Below, in pieces: positions 48,452 to 58,700 of a DNA stretch of 64,000 bases. The position numbers and the translations under genes were made by a program. The DNA lies in contig NZ_JAQV02000015.1 of NCBI RefSeq assembly GCF_000732485.2, positions 62,001 through 126,000 on the forward strand, read 5' to 3'. This DNA is from Bacillus sp. SJS. GTDB lineage: Bacteria > Bacillota > Bacilli > Bacillales > Bacillaceae. Below the pieces are notes generated by a model. That model ran no database searches. It was not told the DNA's origin and saw only the letters and a list, made by a program, of their open reading frames with translations. Numbering within the stretch: position 1 is the first letter of the stretch; every line of letters begins with the position of its first letter.

Positions 48452-48479
48452 GCGATCCTGCACCAGATCGCTTATTTCA
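48445..48479 (+). terminator. Possible terminator overlapping the GNAT stop codon
   Basis: GAAATAAGCGATC / GATCGCTTATTTC, a perfect 13-bp stem with a nine-base loop. The T-tract after it is weak (CATTGG), so efficiency is uncertain. Confidence 0.55.
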
Positions 48480-48503
48480 TTGGCTATGTTAAAGCATGGT
48501 ATT

Positions 48504-48662
48504 GGTTTAAAACGCCTGTTGATTGGAGTGGAAGCCGTGAGACTTGTGCTTTAGAGCAGCGTGACAGGTGAGACCCCGCAGGCGCAAAGCGGCGGGAAGG
48601 CTCAAGCAGCCCGCCCAAGGATAAGCGAACGCCTGAATCAACAGCCAAGTTTAACAGAGCTA
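48504..48662 (-). repeat. Dispersed repeat, full copy D (inverted)
   Basis: Reverse complement of copy A: starts (minus strand) AGCTCTGTTAAACTTGGCTG and ends AATCAACAGGCGTTTTAAAC. The interior shows GCGCCTGCGGGGTCTCACCT and TGCTCTAAAGCACAAGTCTC. It lies immediately downstream of lanT and marks the left edge of the lantibiotic operon. Confidence 0.85.
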
Positions 48663-48667
48663 TTTCA

Positions 48668-50833
48668 TTAAATGGCTAGCTCCTCTTTACTATCCAACTG
48701 TGTTTTATAAAGCTCAAAATACAACCCTTTATTCCCGATTAATTCTGCATGGGTTCCTTCATCTATAATGCTCCCATTCTCCATTACAAAAATTCGGTCT
48801 GAGTCATAGATTGTTGAGAGCCTGTGGGCAATGACAATTCTTGTACAGCCCATTTCCTTCAGGTAATCCCCGACAAGCGCTTCATTGATTGAATCCAGCG
48901 AGCTCGTTGCCTCATCTAAAATAATCACCTTAGGCTGGCTGATCAGAGCCCGTGCTAAAGCAATCCTCTGTCTTTGTCCGCCCGACAGGTTCATTCCCAT
49001 TTCAGAAACCAGCGTATGGTACCCCATTGGCATGCTTTCAATTTCCTCAGCAATTTGCGCAACAGAAGCCGCTTTTTGGATATCCTCCATTGTGACGTCC
49101 TCTTTGTTCATTTTGATATTCTCCATAATGGAGTTGTTAAAAAGATTGATATCCTGCGGAACGATTCCCATTTGCTGACGAAGCTCCTGCTTATTATAGC
49201 GGCCAAGCTCGATGTCATCATAATAAATTTCACCTTCTGTAGGCATATACAGCCCCAGCAGAATCTTGCTCAGCGTGCTTTTTCCGGAGCCGGATGGACC
49301 CACAATCGCCACCTTTTCCCCACGTTTAATATGCATGCTGATTTTCTTCACTACTTTTTCTGAGTGCTTTGTGTAAGAAAAAGAAACATCCGAGAGTTTA
49401 ATATCCCCGGTAATTTGAGCTCCGGCAGGCTTCTCGGGATTTTCCTCTGTTTCTGAATCCGTAATATCCCTTACTCTTTCTAAATAGGCATTGGCGAGCA
49501 GAAAATTATTGTACGTTTGAAAGATTGATACACCAACGGCAAAGAATGTGATCGACAGTGTATGAAAAGCGATCATTTCTCCAAGCGAAATGCTTTTCTG
49601 AGCAAATAGATAGATTCCTATAAGCAAAATCAGCAGCGGAGACAGTGTTTGAATGGTTGTTTGCACAGAGGTGTAGGAATTTTGAATCTCCGAACGTTTT
49701 TTAAACTTTTGCAGTGCCCGGTTGAATTGATGGTTCCAATTCTTATAAACGGTATCCTCCAGCCCGGTCGTTTTGACTCCGAGGATGGAATAAAGAGCTT
49801 CGACCTGAATGGTTTGCAGCTTGCTGTTTTCGGCAATTTCATGCTGATTTGCCTCCAGAATGTGAGGTCTTGTATACATGGTTAAGGCACCGTTTATAAA
49901 AAATAAAATAAGGGCTGCCCCCGCAAGGACTGGTGAGCTGTACAGCATATACATGAGAATAAAAAAGATGGATCCAAAATCAATAAGGCCTTTGATTAGC
50001 TGTTCTGACAGTAAATCACGGATAATGTGCAAGCTGTTCATCCGGAACAAAATATCTCCAAATGAACGGACCTCAAAAAATTTATACGGAACCCGAAGCA
50101 GATGCATAAACGTTTTCCCCATCAGCGATTTTTCCAAAACCATCTGAAAGCTGATTAAATTCTTTCCTCTTATATAAATGAGGAGACCGAAAAAAGCAAT
50201 CAGTCCCGCTGCCGTCCCAATCAAAGAATTGAGCTGGCTGAATTTATTCTTCATGACCACTTCATCGATCAAATATTGGACCGCGATCGGAATGGAAAGA
50301 GTAAACAGGTAAGTTATGAAGGAAAGTAAAACGATTTTCAAAAAAAGATACTTATGATGAAACACATCAGAGAAAAAGGAGTACCAGATGTTTTCTTTTT
50401 TCCTTACTGGAACGAACTCATCAGAAGGCTTGACGGTTACTGCATAGTTCGAAAAAGACTGGTGCAGTTCTTCCCTCGTCAGTTTCTTCCGGCCAAAAGC
50501 GGGATCTACAATCACGGCCTTCGATGGTCCGATTTCTTCTAAAATGACATAGTGATTGTCATTCCAATATAATATGGCGGGAAGCTCCAGCTGCCAAAGA
50601 CCTTCGAACTCGGTTTTGTACACATGGGTTTCGAATTTTAAGGAAAGAAGCAGGGAATTAAGCTGGTAAAGAGTCAGTCCGTCTCTTCCTGCTTCAATAA
50701 AGTCCCTCAGTTCACTCAGCGAGCTCTGGCTTTTGTAGTATCTCGTGATCATAGCTGCGCAGCATAAGCCGCATTCCGTCTGCTGCATCTGGGGAATATA
50801 CGGAATTTTTCTCTTCCTATGATGAATGCCCAA
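48668..50833 (-). CDS. lanT: LanT lantibiotic exporter with C39 peptidase domain
   Basis: Bifunctional ABC exporter that removes double-glycine leaders and exports the modified peptides. About 721 residues from a TTG (50833): N-terminal C39 peptidase (Cys in QMQQTECGLCCAAM, His in WNDNHYVILEEIG, Asp in VIVDPAFGRKKL), central six-helix transmembrane domain, C-terminal ATPase (Walker A GPSGSGKST, signature LSGGQRQRIALARAL, Walker B VIILDEATSSLDS). The frame opens to an ATG at 50938 inside lanM2; the TTG gives the domain start expected from homologues, but the start remains uncertain. Last gene of the operon, overlapping lanM2. Confidence 0.92.
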   Translation of the reverse strand: MGIHHRKRKIPYIPQMQQTECGLCCAAMITRYYKSQSSLSELRDFIEAGRDGLTLYQLNSLLLSLKFETHVYKTEFEGLWQLELPAILYWNDNHYVILEEIGPSKAVIVDPAFGRKKLTREELHQSFSNYAVTVKPSDEFVPVRKKENIWYSFFSDVFHHKYLFLKIVLLSFITYLFTLSIPIAVQYLIDEVVMKNKFSQLNSLIGTAAGLIAFFGLLIYIRGKNLISFQMVLEKSLMGKTFMHLLRVPYKFFEVRSFGDILFRMNSLHIIRDLLSEQLIKGLIDFGSIFFILMYMLYSSPVLAGAALILFFINGALTMYTRPHILEANQHEIAENSKLQTIQVEALYSILGVKTTGLEDTVYKNWNHQFNRALQKFKKRSEIQNSYTSVQTTIQTLSPLLILLIGIYLFAQKSISLGEMIAFHTLSITFFAVGVSIFQTYNNFLLANAYLERVRDITDSETEENPEKPAGAQITGDIKLSDVSFSYTKHSEKVVKKISMHIKRGEKVAIVGPSGSGKSTLSKILLGLYMPTEGEIYYDDIELGRYNKQELRQQMGIVPQDINLFNNSIMENIKMNKEDVTMEDIQKAASVAQIAEEIESMPMGYHTLVSEMGMNLSGGQRQRIALARALISQPKVIILDEATSSLDSINEALVGDYLKEMGCTRIVIAHRLSTIYDSDRIFVMENGSIIDEGTHAELIGNKGLYFELYKTQLDSKEELAI

Positions 50834-53816
50834 TTTCGTTTCCCACCCCTCTGTATGGCATAACATCCAAAGAAAGCACAGATGGATAGACTGGATTCTG
50901 AAGCCTGAGCAGCGAATATCCGATACCTGAAAAACCAAGCATAAAACCCATCAATCCACCCGAAGGATTCAATCCATAACGAAAGCCTTCTTCACTAAGC
51001 GTGAAAAGATGACGGTCTCCAAGCCTTCGCGCACTTTCAAGAAGTTCCTGGTCTCCGAGGATTCCGGCTGCTACGAGGAGAATATCCAGATTTCCGAAGA
51101 TCCCGTGACAAAGACTGTGATTGGAATCCGCCTCAAATCCATCCTTCACTACTTTTTCGAGCGCGCGTTCAGCATCCCGTATTAGCTCCTCGTCTGTCCT
51201 GGCTGCTAAAACCACCATTTTCGCTCTCGCTAAACCGATTCCTGCTGCCCCATGGCACCAGAAAACGAGATCCTGATCTTCTTCAGGTGTTCTTAAATCT
51301 CTCCAATTTCCTGTTTCATCTCGAAAATACGAATTTTCCTTAGCAACCAGTTCTTTAGCCGCTTCTGAATATTTTTCCTCCCCTGCCGCTTTGCCAAGGA
51401 AAGAAAGGGCGTAAGCATATCCGGCTAATCCATGGGAAAAGCCTGTTAGAAAATCAGTTTTTTTCCTGCTTTCAAGAAAAAGATGTTCTCCCATGCGGCA
51501 TGCAAGAACCAGAAGCTCCTCTTCCTTTTCCTGTTCATACATATTTAAAAGACAGACGATTAATCCGGAAAGACCGCCGATCCAGTCGAGCTCTGTTTCA
51601 GAATTCAGTTTTATGTCCGATAGCATTTTCACATATGTCCGGTATTGTTCATATAGCTTCTGGTCATTCCATAAAACAGACAGGTTGTAGGACAAATAAA
51701 GCAATGAACCCAATCCGGAGTATACAGAGTGCGTCCGCTCTTCTTCCTTTAACGGCCACAGCTCCTCAAGTCCCCCGAGCGCTCCCCTTGCTAAAATCCT
51801 GTATCTTTCGTCACCCGTTTCTTCAGCCAAGGCAGCGAGAAATAAAACGGCACCGGCGCCTTCATATAAGGAATCATTTATTGGCCCGAGGTGGAGCTTG
51901 TCTTCCCTTCCTAAATTAGGGGAAAGCCATGTGCAGCTCGTTCGCTTGCTGTTCCAGATTGCGCGTTCCAAAAGAAGATCCCCAAGCTGAATGGCAGCAT
52001 CGAGCGGACTTGCCGGTAAATGAAGGAGCTTTTCTTCATTCACCATCTCCGCTTGATTTTCCTGATGACGGCCGCCCCAATTTTTATCAAGCTTTGATAA
52101 AACGGACATTCGAATGTAGGAAATCTGCTTCTTACAGTCCATCATGCTAACTTCCGCTATTCTTTTAACGAGCAAATCTTTCAATGAATATTCATAGTAA
52201 TTCCTTGCACAGATCTCACGGCCGGCATGCAGGTGCAGTCCTGAAAATTCCGCAGTAAAATACGGAACGTCGTTTCTCATTAACGACTCGATCTCAGCCA
52301 GGTTTTTTGCCGCCGTTTCCTCTGTTTCGTGTTCCCTGAGGTAGGAAAATAAAGCATTTCGATCTTCTATGCTGCGCATATAGCCGGGATGTCCGGCTGC
52401 CTCCAGAAAGCGTCCATATATGTGAGTCGCTCTCAGTACCTGCCTGTATGTCCCGTTAAACATCTCAATCCGTCTAATGAGTTCATCCTTGTGCTTTTCG
52501 ACTGTTTGGTATCCATCCGTAAAGCCCTGTTCCATACTGTTCAAATAATCAGCGGCCCGAACGGTTTCTCCATTCAATCTAGTAATATTCTGATTGCTTT
52601 CAGAAACAAAGAAATCCGGAGTGAATCGTATTTCATCGGTACCTGGATTGATAAGCTGATAGGTGATCACGCGGTCTGACGTTTCCCCGCCATGGCCAAG
52701 CAAACCGCTCACATCAAAATCAATAGGCGACTGCTCCAGGTTTTGAGGGAGCAAAAGCGTTCCAAGAACAGAGCGATCCAGCTCCTCGAAAAAAGCGGTC
52801 ATCAGTTCTCCGCTTTTCTCTCCTTGGGGTTCATGGGTAAGCAGGGTTTCCAAATCGATTACGACAGGGTACTCTCCGTTTGAAATGATGTTTTCATAAT
52901 GAATGTCACTGCATTTAAGAATTTTGAATAGAGCAAGCAAGACCCCGATTCGGTAATAATAATCCGTAACCTCTTCCGTGCTCCGGCATTCCTGATAAGG
53001 GATAAACTCCTGCCATCCGTATTCTCCGCAGCTGATGATGTTCGCTCCTTTTAATGGGACGCGCAGTTCCCCTTTTGACTGAACCCAGTTAAGGAGAGTA
53101 TAAAAGCTTTTCTCCGGTGAAAGAGTATGAGGCTTGTACACAATTTTTCTGCCGCTGATTGTTAAGATCAGAACCGTCTGTCCGTTATTATGGGAGTCTC
53201 CCATGCTGAATTGAATATCCTCGAGCAGCATCTGTGAAACGCCGAGCATCGATTGGACAGGAAGGAGGTCAGCCAATAGCCGGTTCAGCACGTCAGAGAT
53301 CAGCTGCAGCTTCGTTTTCATTTTTCCTTCTATTAAATAGATCAGCACAGGGTATTTATTAAATAGTTCAATAAAAACGTCTTTCGTCTGAAGAGATCGA
53401 TGATAATCGTGATAGCGCTCTTCCTTTGTCTCCCCTTGAATCTGTCCCGATTTCTTTTTTTCATACAGGTCCGTTATAAGCGTTTTTATCGATAGATTGA
53501 TGAGCTCTTCCTTTAAAGAAATAAGGCAGCGGATCATGATTTTTTCGAAGTTAATAGCTAAATCAATGGAAGGAATGGAATGGAGCAAAGCGGATAGGTC
53601 TTGTTCAAAGGAGCGGATGAAGGGTGTATAAAAATCATCAAATAGACCCGTTTCATTAAAATGATTGGCATAAGGGGTGTTTTCATAGGTTTGATGGATT
53701 ATTTTCTCCGCAAATCGCTGTTCAGGAGTTATAATGGTTTTCATAGCATCTGGTAACCTCTCACAATTAGATTCGTAAAAATTGGCATATGTATCGTAAA
53801 ACAAGGGTATGATCAT
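50817..53816 (-). CDS. lanM2: Class II lanthipeptide synthetase LanM (for beta peptide)
   Basis: Dehydrates Ser/Thr and cyclises Cys to lanthionine rings on the adjacent beta precursor. 999 residues: kinase-like dehydratase domain (about 100-620; FSMGDSHNNGQTVLILTISG, then KCSDIHYENIISNGEYPVVI-D-LE) and C-terminal LanC-like cyclase domain with zinc ligands in VFWCHGAAGIGLA and HSLCHGIFGNLD. Start 53816 follows AAGGAACC located in a hairpin; an alternative ATG at 53744 follows AGAGG. It lies 56 nt after the beta precursor and overlaps lanT. Confidence 0.93.
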   Translation of the reverse strand: MIIPLFYDTYANFYESNCERLPDAMKTIITPEQRFAEKIIHQTYENTPYANHFNETGLFDDFYTPFIRSFEQDLSALLHSIPSIDLAINFEKIMIRCLISLKEELINLSIKTLITDLYEKKKSGQIQGETKEERYHDYHRSLQTKDVFIELFNKYPVLIYLIEGKMKTKLQLISDVLNRLLADLLPVQSMLGVSQMLLEDIQFSMGDSHNNGQTVLILTISGRKIVYKPHTLSPEKSFYTLLNWVQSKGELRVPLKGANIISCGEYGWQEFIPYQECRSTEEVTDYYYRIGVLLALFKILKCSDIHYENIISNGEYPVVIDLETLLTHEPQGEKSGELMTAFFEELDRSVLGTLLLPQNLEQSPIDFDVSGLLGHGGETSDRVITYQLINPGTDEIRFTPDFFVSESNQNITRLNGETVRAADYLNSMEQGFTDGYQTVEKHKDELIRRIEMFNGTYRQVLRATHIYGRFLEAAGHPGYMRSIEDRNALFSYLREHETEETAAKNLAEIESLMRNDVPYFTAEFSGLHLHAGREICARNYYEYSLKDLLVKRIAEVSMMDCKKQISYIRMSVLSKLDKNWGGRHQENQAEMVNEEKLLHLPASPLDAAIQLGDLLLERAIWNSKRTSCTWLSPNLGREDKLHLGPINDSLYEGAGAVLFLAALAEETGDERYRILARGALGGLEELWPLKEEERTHSVYSGLGSLLYLSYNLSVLWNDQKLYEQYRTYVKMLSDIKLNSETELDWIGGLSGLIVCLLNMYEQEKEEELLVLACRMGEHLFLESRKKTDFLTGFSHGLAGYAYALSFLGKAAGEEKYSEAAKELVAKENSYFRDETGNWRDLRTPEEDQDLVFWCHGAAGIGLARAKMVVLAARTDEELIRDAERALEKVVKDGFEADSNHSLCHGIFGNLDILLVAAGILGDQELLESARRLGDRHLFTLSEEGFRYGLNPSGGLMGFMLGFSGIGYSLLRLQNPVYPSVLSLDVMPYRGVGNEIGHSS

Positions 53817-53822
53817 AGTGAA

Positions 53823-53858
53823 CGGTTCCTTCGCTGGCCTGCAAACCGGAAGGAACCG
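53823..53858 (-). promoter_or_regulatory. Hairpin between beta precursor and lanM2
   Basis: Perfect 10-bp stem CGGTTCCTTC / GAAGGAACCG, 16-base loop, no T-run. The 3' arm contains AAGGAA, the probable ribosome binding site of the 53816 start. It could stabilise precursor mRNA, limit lanM2 translation, or both. Confidence 0.75.
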
Positions 53859-53872
53859 AACCTGTCCTTACA

Positions 53873-54079
53873 TCAACCGCATTTAGATGTACATTTGAAT
53901 GTAGAACATACTGCGATAGAAAGTGCTACTGTAGCTCCGCAAGCCCAAGAAGAAGTCGTAATGGTTGCAGTACCTCCGGCAGGGTTTTCAGCAGAAAGCT
54001 TTTTAAGCTCGCTTTCAGGGATGAAACCTGCTGGATCTTCCGTTTTATAGATTTCGATAAGTTCAAGACCTTTTTTCAT
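53873..54079 (-). CDS. lanA2: Lantibiotic precursor, beta type
   Basis: A 68-residue precursor. The leader (about residues 1-36) is acidic and ends ENPAGG, a double-glycine cleavage site for LanT. The core of 32 residues starts TATITTSSWACG and ends VCSTFKCTSKCG: four Cys plus many Ser/Thr, with the C-terminal C-x4-C-x3-C ring pattern of lichenicidin/haloduracin beta peptides. Start is the ATG at 54079, six bases after GGGAGGTG; the GTG at 54088 overlaps that site. Twenty nt after the permease stop. Confidence 0.93.
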   Translation of the reverse strand: MKKGLELIEIYKTEDPAGFIPESELKKLSAENPAGGTATITTSSWACGATVALSIAVCSTFKCTSKCG

Positions 54080-54099
54080 TATTTTCACCTCCCTTCAAG

Positions 54100-54816
54100 T
54101 TAGGTAAGATCCTTGCGATTCAGGAAATAGACGGCCAATGCTGCAAAGATCATTCCCGATAGAATAAGACCGGTCACCTCCGCCTGATTCCATGCAGGTT
54201 GATGAATGACATTGCTTGCTGAGTAAAAAGGGATGTACTCAACCGCTCTCACAAGCCCCGAGAATTTTGAGACGGCCATCCCGATTACCGCCGGCAGCAG
54301 AAAGAAAAATCCGATGGCAGAGAATAAAGATGCGATTGTATGAGAAGACAGGACTGTCCACAAAAGGACAAAGCTCCCCACACAAAAGGTATAAACCAAG
54401 TATCTGCCAATCACTCCTGTCAGTTCAAGCACTGCATGTAATGCAGTCAGCTCTCCCATTACTCCTAAAAAAATGACTCCAATCATGCCGCTTACAAGCC
54501 CCATCAGCAATCCAAGGCCAAGAAGACTCACAATCTTTGAAAAGAGAATCTCCATCCTTGAATAACGATTCGTAAAAAGAATGGCAGAGGTCTTAAACTG
54601 AAATTCATCTCCCAGTGATTTTGCTGCAAAAACGATCAGCACATACTGCGCTATATCCGCAAAAAATGCATATACATTTCGTTTTCCAAACGATTCAGGG
54701 TTGAGAAATGCTACATAGGCAATCGCGCATGAGAAAAGCGAGGCCAGGATTACACCAAGATAAATACTTGGTTTCCTCATCAGCTTTTTCGTTTCTAATA
54801 CCGCTAAATTACCCAT
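54100..54816 (-). CDS. ABC transporter permease (probable lantibiotic immunity)
   Basis: A 238-residue membrane protein with six hydrophobic segments; the N-terminal LETKKLMRKPSIYLGVILAS pattern and DEFQFKTSAILFTNRYSRME resemble ABC-2 type permeases of immunity (LanE/LanG-like) systems. Start ATG 54816 overlaps the ATPase stop (54809). Together with the ATPase it likely expels the mature lantibiotic from the membrane. A generic ABC-2 function cannot be excluded. Confidence 0.8.
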   Translation of the reverse strand: MGNLAVLETKKLMRKPSIYLGVILASLFSCAIAYVAFLNPESFGKRNVYAFFADIAQYVLIVFAAKSLGDEFQFKTSAILFTNRYSRMEILFSKIVSLLGLGLLMGLVSGMIGVIFLGVMGELTALHAVLELTGVIGRYLVYTFCVGSFVLLWTVLSSHTIASLFSAIGFFFLLPAVIGMAVSKFSGLVRAVEYIPFYSASNVIHQPAWNQAEVTGLILSGMIFAALAVYFLNRKDLT

Positions 54817-55723
54817 TCTTCTCACTTCTTTCTGTCAGTTCAAAGTATTGCGTTTCCAGACTTTCCTTCCATTCATACACACTCGAAAAACCAATCCCGC
54901 GCTCGGCAATTTTTGAAATCAGAGCTTGGACCTGTTCTTTTTTTATTTGGATTCTGATCCGGTTCTGTGACAGGACAGAAGGCTCGTACCCTTCTTCCTC
55001 TAGAAAGGCAGTCAGCAGCATTTCATCATTAGACTCAAATACATAGAACACGGTATCCTGCTCTGTTTCCGTTAAGTGCAGGGTTTTGACAACTTTCCCG
55101 TTATTAAGCACGATGACCCGCTCGCAGATTTTTTCGATTTCATCAAGTGAGTGGCTAGAAATCAGCATGGCGATTTTTTTTGTCTCCGCGATGACCTTTA
55201 AATAATTTCTCAGATTCCGCATACCGGAAGGATCCAGGCCGTTTGTCGGTTCATCCAGAACGAGAAGCTTCGGATCGCCGATGAGCGCCTGGGCGATTCC
55301 AAGTCTTTGTTTCATTCCCATGGAATAATGCTTCACCTTTTTGTTTAGCGCATCTTTAATTTCCGTAAGCTCAGCCGCCTCGAAAATTTCTTCCTTCGTA
55401 ATGGACTTCGTTAAAGCGCCAAAGAATTGAAGATTTTCGTAGCCGGTCATATTCGGATAGTAGCCGGGGGACTCAATCACACAGCCGATTTCCTTGCGGG
55501 AAAACTTTTTACCCGTTTTTACACTCCTGTTATTTAAAAGGATTTCTCCTTCGTAATTTTTAATTAAACCCGTAATCATTCTCATTAATGTAGTTTTTCC
55601 TGCTCCGTTGGGACCAGCCAGTCCGACAATTTCTCCTGTACCGATGGAAAAGCTGACGTTGTCTGTAACAAGCTGATTTTTAATGCTTCTGCTCACCTGA
55701 TCGACTACCAGAATATTGGACAT
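54809..55723 (-). CDS. lanF: ABC transporter ATPase (probable lantibiotic immunity, LanF-like)
   Basis: A 304-residue ATPase of the BcrA/LanF type: Walker A GLAGPNGAGKTTLMRMI, Q-loop CVIESPGYYPNMTGYENLQF, signature YSMGMKQRLGIAQAL, Walker B LLVLDEPTNGLDPSGM, H-loop LISSHSLDEIEKI. The C-terminal ~90 residues form the regulatory extension usual in this group. The start ATG 55723 follows GGAGGAGG; the frame to 55783 is in lanM1. It is inserted between lanM1 and the beta precursor. Confidence 0.88.
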   Translation of the reverse strand: MSNILVVDQVSRSIKNQLVTDNVSFSIGTGEIVGLAGPNGAGKTTLMRMITGLIKNYEGEILLNNRSVKTGKKFSRKEIGCVIESPGYYPNMTGYENLQFFGALTKSITKEEIFEAAELTEIKDALNKKVKHYSMGMKQRLGIAQALIGDPKLLVLDEPTNGLDPSGMRNLRNYLKVIAETKKIAMLISSHSLDEIEKICERVIVLNNGKVVKTLHLTETEQDTVFYVFESNDEMLLTAFLEEEGYEPSVLSQNRIRIQIKKEQVQALISKIAERGIGFSSVYEWKESLETQYFELTERSEKNG

Positions 55724-55742
55724 ATGATCCTCCTCCTGATGG

Positions 55743-58700
55743 TTATTCAAACCATAAAATATCCGGAACGATAGACGGTGCATACTGCTTTAGCAGGGAA
55801 TATCCAAACCCAGTTAACCCGATCATGACACTCATTGAATCGGTTCCGCGGAAAACCCCTTCCTTCCATCGCTTTGATAAGACCTGATCAAAAATCTGCT
55901 GAAAGGTCGACAGCGCCTGGCTTTGCAGCTGCTGATCACCGAAGGTTTCGGCTGCGAGCTGAACAATTGAGAGATTCCCAAGATCCCCGTGGCAATAGGA
56001 TGGATTATGTCCAAACCCATTGCTCAAAGTGGTTGAAAGAGCTGTGACAATTTCCGAGTCGATCTGGTCATCGGTGTAGCCGGAACGCTTCAGCAAGAGC
56101 CTGCTTAGAAGAATGCCGGGCGCGCCATGACACCAGCCAATGGACATTCTTGTTTTTTCCGGACTTGAGTACCAGTTCCCGTGCTCCTCTGAAAATAACT
56201 CTCTTTCATAGGCTAAGGCTTGCTGGATGGTGTTCAGCACTTCCTCATCCTTTGTCAGCTCATACAGTTTTCCTAGATATGCAGCAATCCCTGCATTGCC
56301 GTGAGAAAAACCGGATCCGGGATTGGTCACATCTGATTTCCATGCAATGGATGAGCCGAAGATTTGATGGTTTTTTCTCAAATGAAGGAAATGGGTATGA
56401 GCGCAATCAAGGATAACCTCACGATCTCCTGGAGTCAGCTCCTCTTTGTATAAGGAAAGAATAGCCCCTATGCTTCCGGCAGAACCCCCGACCACGTCGT
56501 AAACCTTGTCTCCTGATGCCAGGGATTTCAGCTTATTCATATGACGAATGGCGAATTCCTTCATTTCCGGGTCCTTCAACAGCTTTCCTGTATGATAAAT
56601 GGCATATAAATAACCGCTTAAACCGTTATAGGCTCCAACCAGGTATGGATGCTTAAAATCCAGGCTCTTTATTTCCTGAATCGGAGAATAAATCGTTTGA
56701 GCTGCTGCCTTCTTATATTTTTCCATCCCGGTGATCTCACCTAGACAGGCAAGAAAGACAGCGATGCCGCTGTTGCCGTTATAAAGGTCATTTCCGACAG
56801 GACCAATCGACCACGTCTCTTCCTCTTTTCCTTCCAGCATCGTGCTGATCCAGGTCCGGTCCAAACCTTCTTCTTGATCCGCAACACTCGTTTCAAGCAG
56901 GTGATCGCCAATCCGGCATGCAAGCTCAAGCCACTTTTCCGGCTCCTTTTTATCTGGTTCAAAAGAAAATTGGATCCCTGTTACTTCAGATTCAGCACTG
57001 CTCGTCTTTGCTTTAAACGACATGTCAATGATACTCAGCTGTCTTTGCAAATCCGGATCTCCCATACTCCTGATTTTGTGGGCTGCTTCCATTAGCGGGG
57101 TCCGGTTAAACGCCTCATCCATCTGGATACGTCCATTCCAGGCAATTGCATTCATATCCGTTCTCGAAGTGAAATACGGAATCGATCCGGTCATGAGATC
57201 CATTATTTCTGCTTTCAGCAAAGGTTTTTTCAATCTGCTCGCATGAATGCCGATTCTGTGAAGGAGGATTTCTCTGCTCAATTCATCCCTTAGAAAATCC
57301 GGGTGCAGAGCCGTGCTCAGCAGCTGACTGTAAACATATGTAGGCCTCGCTATGTACCTGCTTTGATTTCCCGCGAACCGATTTGAAAGCTCGGCGATCA
57401 CCAGTTCCTTATTCTCCGCAATCCATTCATAAAGGGCTGTAAATCCGTCTTTGATCTCTTTTGAAAATAGTTCGGAGCGCTGAACCTCTCCCTTTAAGCT
57501 CGGATTATTTTGTTCCGAATCAAGGGTGCCGGAATGTTTTTCAATTTTGATCTCATCGGTCAAATTACCGGAAACTGTCAATGAAACAAATGGGGATGCC
57601 TGTTCATCCTCTCCGCCAAGTCCGCTGATGTCCACACTGATTTCCTTGCCATCCACTCTTTTCACAATTTTCTGCGGCAGCAATCCAGCTGAATACACAG
57701 ACCGCGCAAGCTGTTCATGGGCCATGACCTCTGATGTCGAAGCAAAAGGCAAATCGACAATCACGGAATGAAACAGGGATTCAAGATCAATCGGAACAGG
57801 GTGCTCGCCGCTGGCAATCAGATTCTCATGGTGAAAATCATTGGCATTAAGGATATAAAAAACGGCAAGCTGATGACCGATTCGTTTATAAAACCGCTCC
57901 GCTCCCTCTGTATCCGTGCACTCCTCGTAAGGAACAAATTCCATCCAGCCATACTCACCCCGGTCCATAATCAAAACCGTTTTCAAAGCGAGCATATCGC
58001 CTGCCTTCTGTTCGTTCAGCCAGTCAATAAAACGCTGATAAGCAAGCTCGATCTTTACACAGCGTGGTTTGTACACAGCCTTGAATCCTGATGTAAAGCG
58101 GACGATGGAAACCGTTTGGCCGCCATTATGGTCATCTCCCAAATTGTTATCAATTGAATCGATTTTTCCAATTCCATCCTTCAGTCCGAATGCTTCCTCC
58201 AGCAGAAGCTGATCCTTTTCCGTATGTGCAGCGATTTCCAGGACAAAATTCAAGTAGTTTGCAGAAGCAGAGTCCATCATACGGGTCAATACCGTATATT
58301 CCTCATACAAAGACCCGGTAAATTCAGGCTCTTTAAGAAGGGTGCCGGTAAAGTAGAGAAAACGAGCTTCAGAGGTTTCCCCTTCGAGCTTATTTTGAAG
58401 ACGGGCAATATTCACCTCTAAAATCAGGGTGCGAATCGCAAGATTATGAAGGGTTTTAAAAAGCTCCGATGCAGCCCGTATGATAAAGGTTTGCAGGGAC
58501 GAAATACTCGGATAGTTTTTTAGTTTCTCTTCAAACAAATCAAGGTGATGCTTCACTACCGGCTTAAAAAAGAAATAGAAAGGGACATGGCTGAATTTCT
58601 CGTCAATAAACCAGTCCTGATTTAAATTGGATTGGAAGGTTTGCATGAATTGAGGAATATTCTCTGAAGCTGGATGCGGGGTATGTAGTCGGCTATGCAA

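Noticed and set aside
50834-50938. Extended N terminus of LanT from the ATG at 50938
   Set aside because: The extra 35 residues are encoded inside the lanM2 coding sequence in another frame and have no counterpart before the C39 peptidase domain.
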